This document shows, piece by piece, positions 37,101-58,080 of a stretch of 64,000 bases of DNA. Source of the DNA: Apostichopus japonicus (Eukaryota; Echinodermata; Holothuroidea; Aspidochirotida; Stichopodidae); assembly GCF_037975245.1 (NCBI RefSeq), contig NC_092581.1, positions 15,082,303 to 15,146,302 on the forward strand. Reading direction: 5' to 3'. The position numbers and the translations under genes were made by a program. The notes beneath the pieces are model-generated. The model was not told the DNA's origin. It saw only the letters and a program-made list of their open reading frames with translations, and did not search any database. How positions within the stretch are numbered: the stretch's first letter is position 1; the number at the start of each line of letters is the position of its first letter.

Positions 37101-38247
37101 GGCACTCTAAAGATCGTGATGAAGGATCGAGTAGACGGGTCAGGACTAGTGGTAGGGATGGACGGGGGTCAGAAAGGTCAAGTAAAAGGAGATCAAGAAC
37201 TCCAGATAATCGACACTCTAGGCACGAAAGTCAGAGCTCTCGTCACCGAACGTCAGAGAAGGACAGGAAGGCACATCGCAAGCGCCAGAGGAATAGCGTA
37301 GAGGAGGGAAGCGAGAGCGAGCGTTCGGAGCAAGGCAGGAGGAAGTCAAAGCGTTCTAGACGGTCGTCGTCATCTTCTTCCTCTGCCTCCGAGGAGGAGG
37401 GGGACGGAAGTGGATCTGAAGAAAGCTCAGAGGCGGAGACGGGAAGGGAGAAAACCTGGGAGGAGGATTCAGAAGTTGAGAGTACGGCGAGTAGCAGGTC
37501 TGGTAAGAAGTCTCATCACAAAAGGAGGTCTAGGTCCACCTCAAGGTATTTAAACGCTTTCTTCTTTCTTGTTGAGACTTGACATTATTTCCTTTGCACC
37601 AGGTAAAGGAGTGTCACCACTCTTGAGGCATGGGTACATCCATTCTGGTTGTAGCCTCAGGAATGGCTTCTTGCATCCAAAGGAAAATGGGTTTAAAATG
37701 GAACGAGATGACATAATTCGCATTGATTTCTGTCAATTTTCAAAATGGTTTTCTCACTAAAACTGTGCAGCAGTTCACCAGCTAGACTGTGAAAGTTGCC
37801 TGGTCAAAAGTAGTCGCGGGGAATGTCAAGTATTTTGCAAAATTTTTCCTAATTTTTTTTTTTTAAATGTCATTGATGTTCAGACTCAAACAGAATCCTG
37901 AATTTCTCAAGAAGTAACATTCTATTGGTGGAAAATAAGGTGTTTCAAATAGTGAACATTTTAAGACGCTTTGCTAGTTTGATCAGTTGCAATCTTTTTG
38001 AGCGTAGTACTTGACATAAATTTGGTGGTGAAGAGCGTAAAATGCCAAAAAAAATACCTCTGGTCTGGTCACTGTCTGAAGTTGGTCTTATATTAAGGTT
38101 TCTATGGTGTGACTCAACAAGGCCATCTAATGCATATGACACTTTTCAAGACTCCCTTTTTCACCTAAGGTAAAAAAAAATGTTTTCCATCCTGTTTGTT
38201 TTCTTTTCATTTCTAGGTCCCCTCGCCGTCGAGGCAGGAGGCACTGA
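28131..38247 (+). CDS. PNISR: PNISR: PNN-interacting serine/arginine-rich protein (complete, 11 coding exons)
   Basis: Exons are 28131-28191, 28877-29059, 29630-29946, 30738-30969, 31213-31412, 32571-32741, 33038-33149, 34222-34275, 35693-35830, 36354-37545 and 38217-38247 (TGA). Phases agree throughout, giving 896 residues (human ~805). PNISR is a nuclear-speckle protein that binds pinin and is tied to pre-mRNA processing. Family marks: MWNQQWQWG start; DWAALAQAWMQQ (residues 23-34); a proline-rich part (about 59-180) with PLPPM and PPPPPP; nine histidines at 210-218; SKVKLLPAWIREGLERMERE (about 267-286); acidic linkers; RKWMTEILLSVTSDEL; TAKQLASSSSLAISGLG; and an exon of 1192 nt whose first part is Glu/Ser/Asp-rich and whose second part has RD, RS and RE dipeptides. 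A non-coding start exon ends at the acceptor near 28070. Two LINE fragments lie in its introns. Confidence 0.94.
29250..29610 (+). pseudogene. LINE 3' fragment in PNISR intron 2
   Basis: One frame from about 29310 reads LAPSYVCNIIKGYKYGC and, after a stop, FASAAPRLWNTLPLLN followed by NVNSFKQL. This is the C-terminal RT block of Jockey/CR1-like LINEs. It is truncated at the 5' side and carries stop codons. It is on the same strand as PNISR and differs in sequence from the fragments at 5840 and 31430, so it is a separate insertion of another family. Confidence 0.8.
29962..30024 (+). repeat. Tandem duplication of ~28 bp
   Basis: GTGAGAGTACAGTGTCCCCC followed by AGGCCA occurs twice in succession, directly after the donor of PNISR exon 3. 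Confidence 0.8.
31430..31905 (+). pseudogene. LINE 3' fragment in PNISR intron 5
   Basis: A plus-strand frame contains DLHWLKIKERVYFKIILIVF, GLGPKYIHDIL, RSRNTLLIEPRVKS and FAKAGPKLWN, then a stop in place of the usual SLP continuation. The downstream part is frameshifted. It is the end of a Jockey/CR1-like reverse transcriptase, truncated at 5' and followed by an ATT-rich tail near 31880-31905. It begins about 18 bp after the PNISR exon-5 donor. Confidence 0.85.
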
Positions 38248-41028
38248 GCTGGTCCTCGATTTAATCAGGTTTAGTATGAAAAACAGACAAGGCCCTACTT
38301 TTATAATTCATTTACTACACATGTTAACCCTTTGCCGTACCATATTGTAAGGTGGAGACTCCTGTTATAGTTACATGGCTGCTTCGAGAGGTACGGTGTT
38401 GGGGGATGGTCCGGGAGTCAGGAGGTCGCCACCGGGGTAGCAGGGCTGACATTTTAGTGCGGGGTGTGTTAACAGAACACATGCGCAGAAGCGTTTTGGA
38501 TTGAAACATGAAATTGTCTATTATGTAGTTAAGAAATTTTAATGATGGGAGGAGGTGGGACAATTTAGGTGTCATTGACGTCAATTTCAATCTTAGTGGG
38601 AAGCATTTTCAATTGATTTCTACCTCTTCGTGCAAGAATATATTCTGTGTTTCAATGAGAGAAATAGTTTCCAAAATGAGTGAAAGAATATTTTATTGAA
38701 TAGTCAGGACATGACAGTGTGTTACCACATAATAATGTTTGTGTTTTTGTTTCTTTTTTTCAAAAGATCACCAAATATTGACAATTTCCTATTCCTTCTC
38801 CCAAAAATTATTTCTGATTTTTTTTTGGGGGGGGGGGGGTTGGAGGGTTCATCATTTGTGTCTTATGAACAAGATGGTTAAGCTCTCATGTTACCACAAG
38901 ATCCTTTCATAAGCCATCCTTACAAAATTATCTCTTCACAGAACAAGACCTATACTCTTGATATTCTCAAATACATGTTTCATTATTACAGTAATTGAAT
39001 GTATCATTAAACCACGGCTTAGAGATTTAGGGATACTATGAAAAGTGGCATGGATTATATACTATACAAAATAAAATCATAAATGTGGTTTAGGTGCACC
39101 ATTAATGAAAGGTATATATCCAGCTGGCTTTCTAGTGGGCCAAGGGAGGGAGTGGGGATGGGAGGGGGGGATGGGTTTGCAGATGATCTATGGAAGGAGA
39201 AGCAGGTGGGAAGAAGGTCAGGAAGGATGTCAGGGAAACAGAGATTTTTGTAAGGTCTTGCTTTGGGGATTGTAAGGAAAGTAATAACAAGCACACTGGG
39301 TTATGGCTCAGATAGTAATCTATTACTACAGGCATCTTCACTTGTATCAACACTAGTATTTATAAAAGAAAGATATGTTTTCCCAGTAGTCTCACAGCAG
39401 GCTTCAGAAATGCTGGCTGGAACCATACACTGGTGCTTTTCAAGGCTGGTTGCTTGCCAAAAGTAGCAGAAACTGTGTCCAGACCAAACTCTATGAAGTA
39501 TGATAATATACAAAACCAGCAGCTTTACACCCCCCCTACTCCTTTTTGTTTATCTATTAGTTGCAGTAGGTTACTATTTATGAACAATCGCAATAGTTTC
39601 AAAATATTCAACAATTTTCCAGTTTTAAATCACTGCTGGATTCCAGTTCGGGAATTATAGTACATGTTACATCTCAAGTGGATTCTCCAGGTGCTTCTGG
39701 ACTAAGTGTTTTGTCATAGCTGATTGTATAATATGCAAAATGGTCATCACAATTGCAGAACTCTTATTTTGTGTAATATTGTTAATTAATAATCGATTGA
39801 TCACTGGCAAATAAATGGTCGTGTTGAATTCCAAAACATCTTTCTTCATTTGTTTTTGTTGATGTTTTTTTTTTTAAGGTTATGTAGATGCCTTCTATAG
39901 GCTTGCTGCAAGATCACCCAAAGACAACTTTTCCTTTCACCAATCCCACCTCTCATTATTGTAACTTCATGAGCTGAGCCACTCATATGAAATATGTCTT
40001 CCAATATGGCATCATGTACAGTACACAGAATATGTTTATCTAAGTCAAAATTATGCATTCAATCTAAAACCTGTTCGTGATAAGTTTCAACATAGAATAA
40101 GGTGACCAAACGTGAGAAAAAATTGTAAAACTGCCCAGAATGATGTAAAATCTGAATGGGAAAATTGCCTCTTTCTAGAGAAATTACAGAAACGTGGTCT
40201 TTGACCATTCTCAAAGTTAAACCAATGTGTAGTGAAGATATTAACCCTTTTTATGTCAGTATGGGGGTCAATATCATGTCCCTGGATTTTCTGCAAAAAA
40301 TATGGGTAAATTAAAATGAAAAAGAGGGTTTCAAACATGAAGTTGTCCCAAGATTTCAGTATGAGGCAAACGTAGTTGCTAAATGTACATGTCCCATTTA
40401 ATGTAATCGATAATTTTCCAGAGATAAAATGTCTTCGGGATAGACTCAACTTTTATAAGCAGAAAATTGTCTAAAGAAGTGATTCCTGAGACTTGCAAAC
40501 CCCAATGTTCATCACTTTTCAGAGGCTGCCACCCAAACTTCCAGCAGTTCTAGTGTATCTGCATTTATCTTAAACAGATAAAACGACTGTTTCGACAATA
40601 ACATCGTTCAAAACAATAAGTCGTGCATTCGAGGATGACCAACTTTTGCAGAATACTTTACTATGTTTTAACATGAAACAGACATGAAACCACCACAATC
40701 ATTCTATGTGATTATAATCTTAGAGGTATTTCACTGGCTAAGAAAATGGAATTCCAGCAAATAGCTTGCACTGATCAACCAAAAGTTATCATGCGATCCA
40801 CCAAAAAATATTTGCGACCCGGTCATGAGGTGACAACCAGTACATAGGGTAGTTGTCCTGGATACTTTTACCTCTTCTAATTAACTCCTACACATGGAGG
40901 GTTAAAACATGGGGTTAATTTACACATGATAGGGTTAATGTACTGTAATACTTGACACATGGTTAACTTCCACAAATGCCTGTAGTGAGGGGCGCAATAA
41001 TATAGTCGTTACATGAATTAGCCTTTCT
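38248..41028. other. PNISR 3' UTR and intergenic region
   Basis: No further coding exon is supported. A possible PNISR polyadenylation signal AATAAA is at 39070-39075, with ATTAAA near 39006 as an alternative. Chance open frames up to 120 codons occur on both strands without domain similarity. Confidence 0.4.
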
Positions 41029-41399
41029 TTAAAGGGTGTGAAGACTCGCGCAAAAAGAAACGTCTAATGCCGGTAATTTGATCTAGTTTCGAATGAGGTG
41101 TAACAAGTGTGTTAAACACCACCATCGATCCCAGAAAATACCCACACGGCTTGCTACCGTCGGTAATTAGACACTACTATCGTGTACAGTCAGTACATAC
41201 AGCTGCGGTCAATACCCACAGCACAGAATACAAACGATACAGCGATGGACATCTCAGGTCCAGCTAAAGATAACAAGGCATCACGTTTCATTACTGTGCA
41301 TTTTGTAGCGACACAAACAAAACGTCACTTAATGGCAATAGTAAGTTAACTTTTTCAGATGGCTGCACGCGGTTTGGGGCAAGTCTTCAATGCCTTTAA
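41029..41399 (+). mobile_element. TTAA-ended MITE, copy 2
   Basis: Same family and orientation as 22276-22649, 371 bp. Left end TTAAAGGGTGTGAAGACT; right end, read inverted, TTAAAGGCATTGAAGACT, a match at 15 of 18 positions. Long shared blocks include AGACTCGCGCAAAAAG, GCTTGCTACCGTCGGTAATT and GGACATCTCAGGTCCAGCTA. Confidence 0.75.
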
Positions 41400-43232
41400 C
41401 TTTCTGGTATAAGCCTACTTGTGGGTAATATTGATAAAGCTTAATATCTGCTACTGTATGATCAAGTTACAGGGACAATTCATCAAACAATAAATCATGT
41501 TATTACCAAAAGAAGAAAAAACACTGCATCATTAGAATATGCAAATTTTTATTTATTTCAACTTTACCAAATCTCAGACATGAAAATTACAATTTCTGTA
41601 TTAATTTTCTTGGCTTGGCAGACCCTCCCTAACTAGAAACATTTTACTAGAACACATCAAACTTGACAAGCAGGGAGTTGATTTGACACCATGTTATATA
41701 AAGTAATCTCTCAGAGAAGCCACCACAAACTAACAGTTCTCTTTTTGCAAAGTGTCATGAAAGGTTTACCAATTCAAGCCACTCTTTCTCCGAGTGTTGG
41801 TTCACTTAATACAATAAAATATCTGGAGTCACTTTGATTATGATTTTGGGACGTTGTAGTTCAAATTCTAGCTCATAAAACAGCACCTGAGAGTTTAACA
41901 CACAGACCTTGCAACTCTACAGTGTTATATTAGGGGTTCGAATTATCACCACAATTTTTCATATTTTCCCCGTTTTCTTTGGACGTTCCTTGATTGTAGA
42001 ACCTGACGTTAAGCAAAATAACTTTTATGAATAAATTTGTAGATACTTGTCTGTACGTTCTGATTCCTTGGCCAGACCTTGCAGTAGTGATAATAGGGAC
42101 GACTGCTGTGGCATCACTGTAATGATAAACCTGAACATACCATAAATTGCAATGACATCATGAGGGCTATTGTGAATGTTAATACTTGTCCATACAAAAG
42201 TTATGGCAACACTGCCAGCATCATACACTTAAATATTGTGCAGCACTCTTTGTTCAACTGATGCTAAATTTAGACACTGAACACAGCCCTTAAAATCAAC
42301 TTGGTGACATTGATTTTCATCTCCATCAGCTCGGCTCCAAGTTTGTGAGTCTAAACAACAGATTTTGTGATTTAATCAAAGCATAACTTTCTTAACTACA
42401 AACAAATCCATAGTAAGTAACCAATTCAACATTTTTGCTTTATCACTATAAGTACCTGAAGGAAGGAGCCTGCAGACAAGTTTGCAGACTAGCAAGAACT
42501 GTTGCCTAGCTAATGCACCCCCCACACCAGCACCCCCCACACCACCACCCCCCCTCCCACCCCACCCCTAATATGTCAAGTTCTACAGCAAGGACAATAC
42601 TAAAATAAAGAGAGTACTTAATATCTAGCCTTCACACCAAAATCCAATAACTACTACATGATAGGTACTCTGGATCCTTCTACAGTGGTGTGCACAAAGA
42701 AAAGGGGGAGGGGGGTTGGCATAGTCAGGGGTAAACATTCATATAGGAGAGTTTTCAAATGTAAATTTATTTGATCACCTTTCCTGTTGTAACAATTTAT
42801 AGAATAAATATGCCTCAGGATGCACCATTTGAAGGCTTTGCCTTTATCTTCTGGTGGAGCAGCCCTATAGCCTCTACCCCCTCCCCAAACACTACATGGG
42901 ACTCATATTCAATGAACCAAGTGCCACACCTCTCATTGCTAAAAGTTTTTGTCTGCTTACAGAAAGTTTCATTGCTCTAAAAATTTAGTTGGGGGGGGGG
43001 ATAAACTTTGCACCCCACCAGTGAAATCCTCTGCAGGTCACTGTCCCATTGCTAATAAAGATCTGGTAGATTGTAAGAGAATTTTACTTGAAAGCTGACT
43101 AAGAGATGAAACCGACAGTGTTTAGCTTCTAAATTCAGAGATGAGTGGACTGAGAAAGTCATCTAGAGCCAACTTCAAATATGTAATGACCAATAAAACA
43201 AAAAAAAAAGGAATTTAATTAGCTGCCACACC
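41400..43232. other. Intergenic region with taxilin 3' UTR
   Basis: It lies between the convergent PNISR and taxilin genes. A C-rich imperfect repeat of CACCCCCCACACCA type is at 42508-42570. A minus-strand AATAAA at 42771-42766 could end the taxilin mRNA. No coding sequence is recognised. Confidence 0.4.
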
Positions 43233-53725
<10,493 letters not shown>

Positions 53726-53933
53726 ATTATTGTGACTGAATCTGTCAAACAAAAAGCCGTCAAAATTAAAGTTCCTAGACCAAAGTTCCTAGACTGTGAA
53801 GTGTGAATGTGACAAAGTTTGCTACAAATTCCAAACTCAAAACTGACAATTCAAATTTGCAGGGCTGTCATATTATATAATTATTTCCAGGTTAAGAGAG
53901 CTCAACCAGGATCAGCAAATGATTGATGAACTT

Positions 53934-54667
53934 GGGATGCACCGGATCCAAATTTTTGGATCCGGCCGGAACCGGATTTTGCCGGATAGTACATGAAATC
54001 CGGCCGGATAAAATCCGGCCGGAACCGGATTTTTTCATTACACAAAAGAAAATCATTAATAAGAAGTAGAAGTATAAAAAAGGAGCAAATCTTAGGTGAG
54101 GTATACGCATATTATAAAGAAGGTGGTTTTTGTGGAATTTAAAAAAATTCAGACGTATTTAACCATATAAGAGATTGTTTCACACATAAATATTCAGAGA
54201 AAACATGAATGCCAACAATAATGGGAAAGTAAAGATTCGATGGAACAGTATTTTGACTGATAAGTATATGAATGGTCTATTTTAACTGTACAATATTAAA
54301 ATGATGAAGGCTGCAAGAAATGATTTCACTGCAAACTGTATTTGTTGTATATATATATAGCTTCATATTATTACAGTAGTTGTATTACTTTGATTGATCT
54401 TTAGAAACAGTGGGTCAGACCATTGAGAAAATTAAATTGAACATGTTTAACCTATTTTTTTCCTTACTTTGAATGTTTTTATTAATTTTTGGAAATAGTT
54501 TACATTGATTTAAGTTAATACCAACACCTTTTTAAGGAATAATTCAGGCCAGATTTTGAAAAAGATCTGGCCGGATTTTGAAAAATATCCGGCCGGAACC
54601 GGAACCGGATAATTCCTCACTATCCGGCCGGATAGTCCGGCCGGACCGGATATCCGGTGCATCCCTA
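53934..54667. mobile_element. hAT-like foldback MITE with CCGGCCGGA arrays
   Basis: The left end TGGGATGCACCGGATCC and right end ATCCGGTGCATCCCTA are inverted repeats. ATGAACT stands directly outside both (53927-53933 and 54668-54674), a probable target-site duplication close to the 8 bp of hAT elements. Both termini are filled with CCGGCCGGA and GGAACCGGAT palindromes, while the ~450-bp centre is AT-rich without a frame. It lies in the first intron of the taxilin gene. Confidence 0.8.
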
Positions 54668-55337
54668 ATGAACTATGCCAAGCTGTTCCTCAAACTTTCC
54701 CCCTGCCCCCCCTCTGACCCCCACCCCCTTCTCCCTCTCATACACTTGTACTTCTCCTTACACAGCAGCAGTATAATTCTCAGCCTTGCAGTTGCAACAG
54801 TCTAATACTTGCACAAGACATAACATGAAAATATGCAAAGAATGGGTCACAAAATGTAATCTTAATTTGTATAACTTTTATTCGATGACTAATATTCTTG
54901 TTGACTAGGGAACGTGTTCCACAGTTCCTCATCAAAAATGGCAGCTCTAGCTATTTCTTAATCATGAAAAAGTTTACAGAAATTTACAACAACTTTATCC
55001 GCAGTTACACAGCTTTGAAATAATGAAACTATATTGTAATGTCTTCCTTGAAAGTGAAAAATCTCTAGACTTTCTTGATTTCAAATAGACCAAAAGTCCT
55101 ATTCATCATTGGGACAATGCACAGAATAATGTAGAGTATTGTATTTTGTATAACAATTGATCAAGAGTTGATCAAGTTTTGTTTCCTGAAAAATATGGGA
55201 GACACTGTGTACTCACACTCCTGTGTATCTTTGCATTTGCATAGCAATATGACACAAATAATGTGATGTTTGCATATAATTTTGAAAAACTACACCAGAT
55301 ATAAATTTCTGTAGTTATGCAAAATACCAATCAATTT

Positions 55338-56600
55338 TTAAAGGAATTGTCTGGTGGAAGATTTTGATACATTGTCCTTGTAGTTATTATTTTTCTCTTT
55401 CTAACCATGTAAAAATTGTCCCCATTCGACGTTTTCTTCTTGTAGAAATCTGGTTTTCAAATTCACCAGTTTCTCACCAAAAGTACCGTTTGTTCGAACG
55501 CTTCAATATGGTGATTGACGTAGTGCTTGCAGATAGGCAAAACAGGGGACTTGAAGTTAGCACTCCCAATTCCGCAGCAAATAAACTCACGTGTAAGCAC
55601 ATTGGATTGTCTCATATATATAACGTACATACTCGCGAACGTATATATACTACGATGCTCAGTTGGTGTACTTGTATAGCGTTACACATAGTACACTCAC
55701 ACTCAAACCACAGTTCATTAACTGTTCTTCGAAATCGCTGAAATAAACTTCACGGATCAAATTAACAGTAAAAGGAAACTTGTAAAGTATTCCTTAAACC
55801 GAAAGATGAAACCTGGCGGAATCGATGTCATCGCAGAACTGTCCGATTGTAAACGTTAAAGTAGCCTATACACGCGAACATTCTTCGCGCTGGAGCTGGA
55901 TACCGCGATGTATAAACAACGAAGAGCCTGCTGTTAAAACTTATCTTGTGTTACACAAAGTCCACGAAACCACCGATCTACTACATATATGGCGGCTTAA
56001 GGAGTTTTTTAAATCATATCTAATTTATAAGAAATTTCACCGGAAATTATTGAAGAAATTGATCGAATCGTTGTCAGAGCAGAATGTAGCACTGAGAAGC
56101 TTAGGCTTCGCAGAACTGTCCAATTGTCAACGTTTGAGTATAGCCTACATGCGAACATTTTTCGCGTTGGAGCTGGATAGCGCGATGTATAGCCTGAACA
56201 ACTCAGAGTCTGCTGTTAAAATTTACCTTGTGTTATACAAAGACCACGGAACCACCGATCAAGTACATGGCGGCTTAAGGAGTTTTTGAAAACATATCTA
56301 ATTTTTAAGAAATTTCACCGGAAATTAAGGAAGAAATTTATCTGTATACAAACGCTGTTTTTGTTGTGATTACCGTATAGGTACTGTGCAGAGGGTGGGT
56401 TATGATGCAATCTGCTATGGCAGAGCTGACGTCACGTATTGTACTGTTCAAATCATATTTGAATTGTCTATCCATAACGATTAAAAAATCGTTTCTCTGT
56501 CAAACGCAACATTAGCGTTTTCATACTTTGACAACATGTTTGGAAAATTATTTACTATTTTTTAAGGTAACTTCTTTGGGCCACCAGACAATCCTTTTAA
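55338..56600. mobile_element. 1.26-kb TTAA-ended non-autonomous transposon with internal duplication
   Basis: The left end TTAAAGGAATTGTCTGGTGG and the inverted right end TTAAAAGGATTGTCTGGTGG are near-perfect terminal repeats with TTAA outermost. Inside, about 225 bp starting CGCAGAACTGTCC (55832) recurs 277 bp later (56109). The recurring blocks include GAACATT, GGAGCTGGATA, ACCACCGATC, GGCGGCTTAAGGAGTTTTT and AAGAAATTTCACCGGAAATT. Because 277 is not a multiple of three, the 154-codon frame across both copies reads them partly in different frames and is not a credible gene. It lies in the first intron of the taxilin gene. Confidence 0.8.
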
Positions 56601-57999
56601 GTTGTACGTACATTAATATTCAAATATCCTTAGGCTACCTACTGTAGGTCAACTGCAAGGAAGCCCTGAGTTGAAAAACTTGATATTAACTATATTAGTT
56701 ATAAAATTACTTACACAAATCTCAGGGAATTAAACAACTACTCAGAAAATTATGCCAGAATTCCAGAGAAATCACAATGGCCAATTTAATCCATACAAAT
56801 ACTAAAGTAAGCCTACCAACATTGCCTAGGCCTAAGGCTATATAATCCAAGCTTGGCACTAAAAGGAACTAGCATATCCCATACCTCTGTTCCAAAGGTG
56901 GTGAGTGCAAGATTTGCTGACACAGTCTTGATAATCCACCACCCATTATCAGACATCTGTTAAATATATCTTATACTACTGGAGTGGAGGTTTAACTTTG
57001 GCCAGGTTTTATCACTATGAAAAGTATGAGTATGCAGCCAGGCAGTAGATGCCATGTAGCTGGCTATGGCTGCAAAAGTGATCCATAGCTCATGCTAGAT
57101 AAACCTCAATTTAGTTAGCTTTCAAGACCACATGGTTCCACAGCCATGTTTCTCAGTGTCACATTGCATGAAACCTACTTTATGCTATTGACGAGTATTG
57201 CTAATGTTAACGGTTATCTCTAAGTTAGCCTACGCCACCTCAGTGACTTGCTCTAGCAAGAAATTAATCCCACCAACCTCACACTGCTCCAAATAGTAAG
57301 GCCTCAAATTTCAATATACCATACACATGGCTGGTGAATGGTGATGATTGATGATGTTATGTGCCTACGCTTCTTGGCAGGGATACCACACTTAACTCAA
57401 TGCGAATGGTAACAGATCCCTTGCACACTAGGCCTACATATACACTGTGGTGTCTAATGCTAAGCCCAAATTTGGTAATGATGTCCTACCGTAAGACCTG
57501 AACCTAAACAACGCCACAACACACAGTGCACCTTTGCCGTATGCACTGTATAATAAACACGATATGGTTCCTATTTTAAAAGTTTAGGCAGGCAATGAAA
57601 TAAAATTGTACAAGCTTTTGATCATCGAACACATGACTCACATTATTCACCAATAACAATTAAACGGACTTCAGTTTTTGTCGCGACGTCGGCGAGTAAA
57701 CTTTAACGTAACTACTGTGTTAGTAAAGTAACTTACACAGTTAGGCAATACAACACTAATTTTGTCATATTTGAAGTACAAAGTATAGAATGCGATAACT
57801 GAAGACGTATATCAATAATATCACATAAGTTTGGATTTTCAGTGCTGAAAAAAATACTTAAACATATTTAAAACAATAATTTCTTAAATTTTAATGACAT
57901 TAAGCTTACGATAGGCTTAAATCATTCTAAAATGAATTTAATTATCTTGTACCATTGATTACCTAAATTCGTTATGGCACTTGTTCCAGAGATACTTAC
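56601..57999 (-). other. Taxilin first-intron sequence, no feature seen
   Basis: AT-rich DNA between the transposon and the proposed 5' exon; no repeats or frames worth reporting. Confidence 0.4.
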
Positions 58000-58080
58000 A
58001 AATTCGCGGTACCTTTGAACACACGAGACTGTCGCGGACACACATGTAGCACGGAGCTGCTACTCCTATGTACGATGTAA
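58000..58080 (-). promoter_or_regulatory. Probable taxilin 5' non-coding exon and promoter region
   Basis: On the minus strand ACCGCGAATTT is followed by the strong donor GTAAGTATCT (57999 downwards). The exon is locally CpG-rich (TCCGCGACAGTCTCG) and has no ATG leading into the donor. The coding exon begins at an acceptor at 53742, so a spliced 5' UTR exon is needed, and this is the best candidate. The transcription start is unknown. Confidence 0.45.

Noticed and set aside
36442-37301. Long alternative frames (249 codons plus strand, 161 and 138 codons minus strand) over the large PNISR exon
   Set aside because: By-products of purine-rich RS/acidic coding sequence; only the frame consistent with splicing and homology is kept.
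53742-53752. ATG at 53752 as the taxilin start
   Set aside because: It precedes the acceptor TTTGACAG and so lies in the intron; the ATG at 53725 is the first in the exon.
55825-56289. 154-codon frame within the TTAA element
   Set aside because: It spans an internal duplication of 277 bp and reads parts of the two copies in different frames; no domain.
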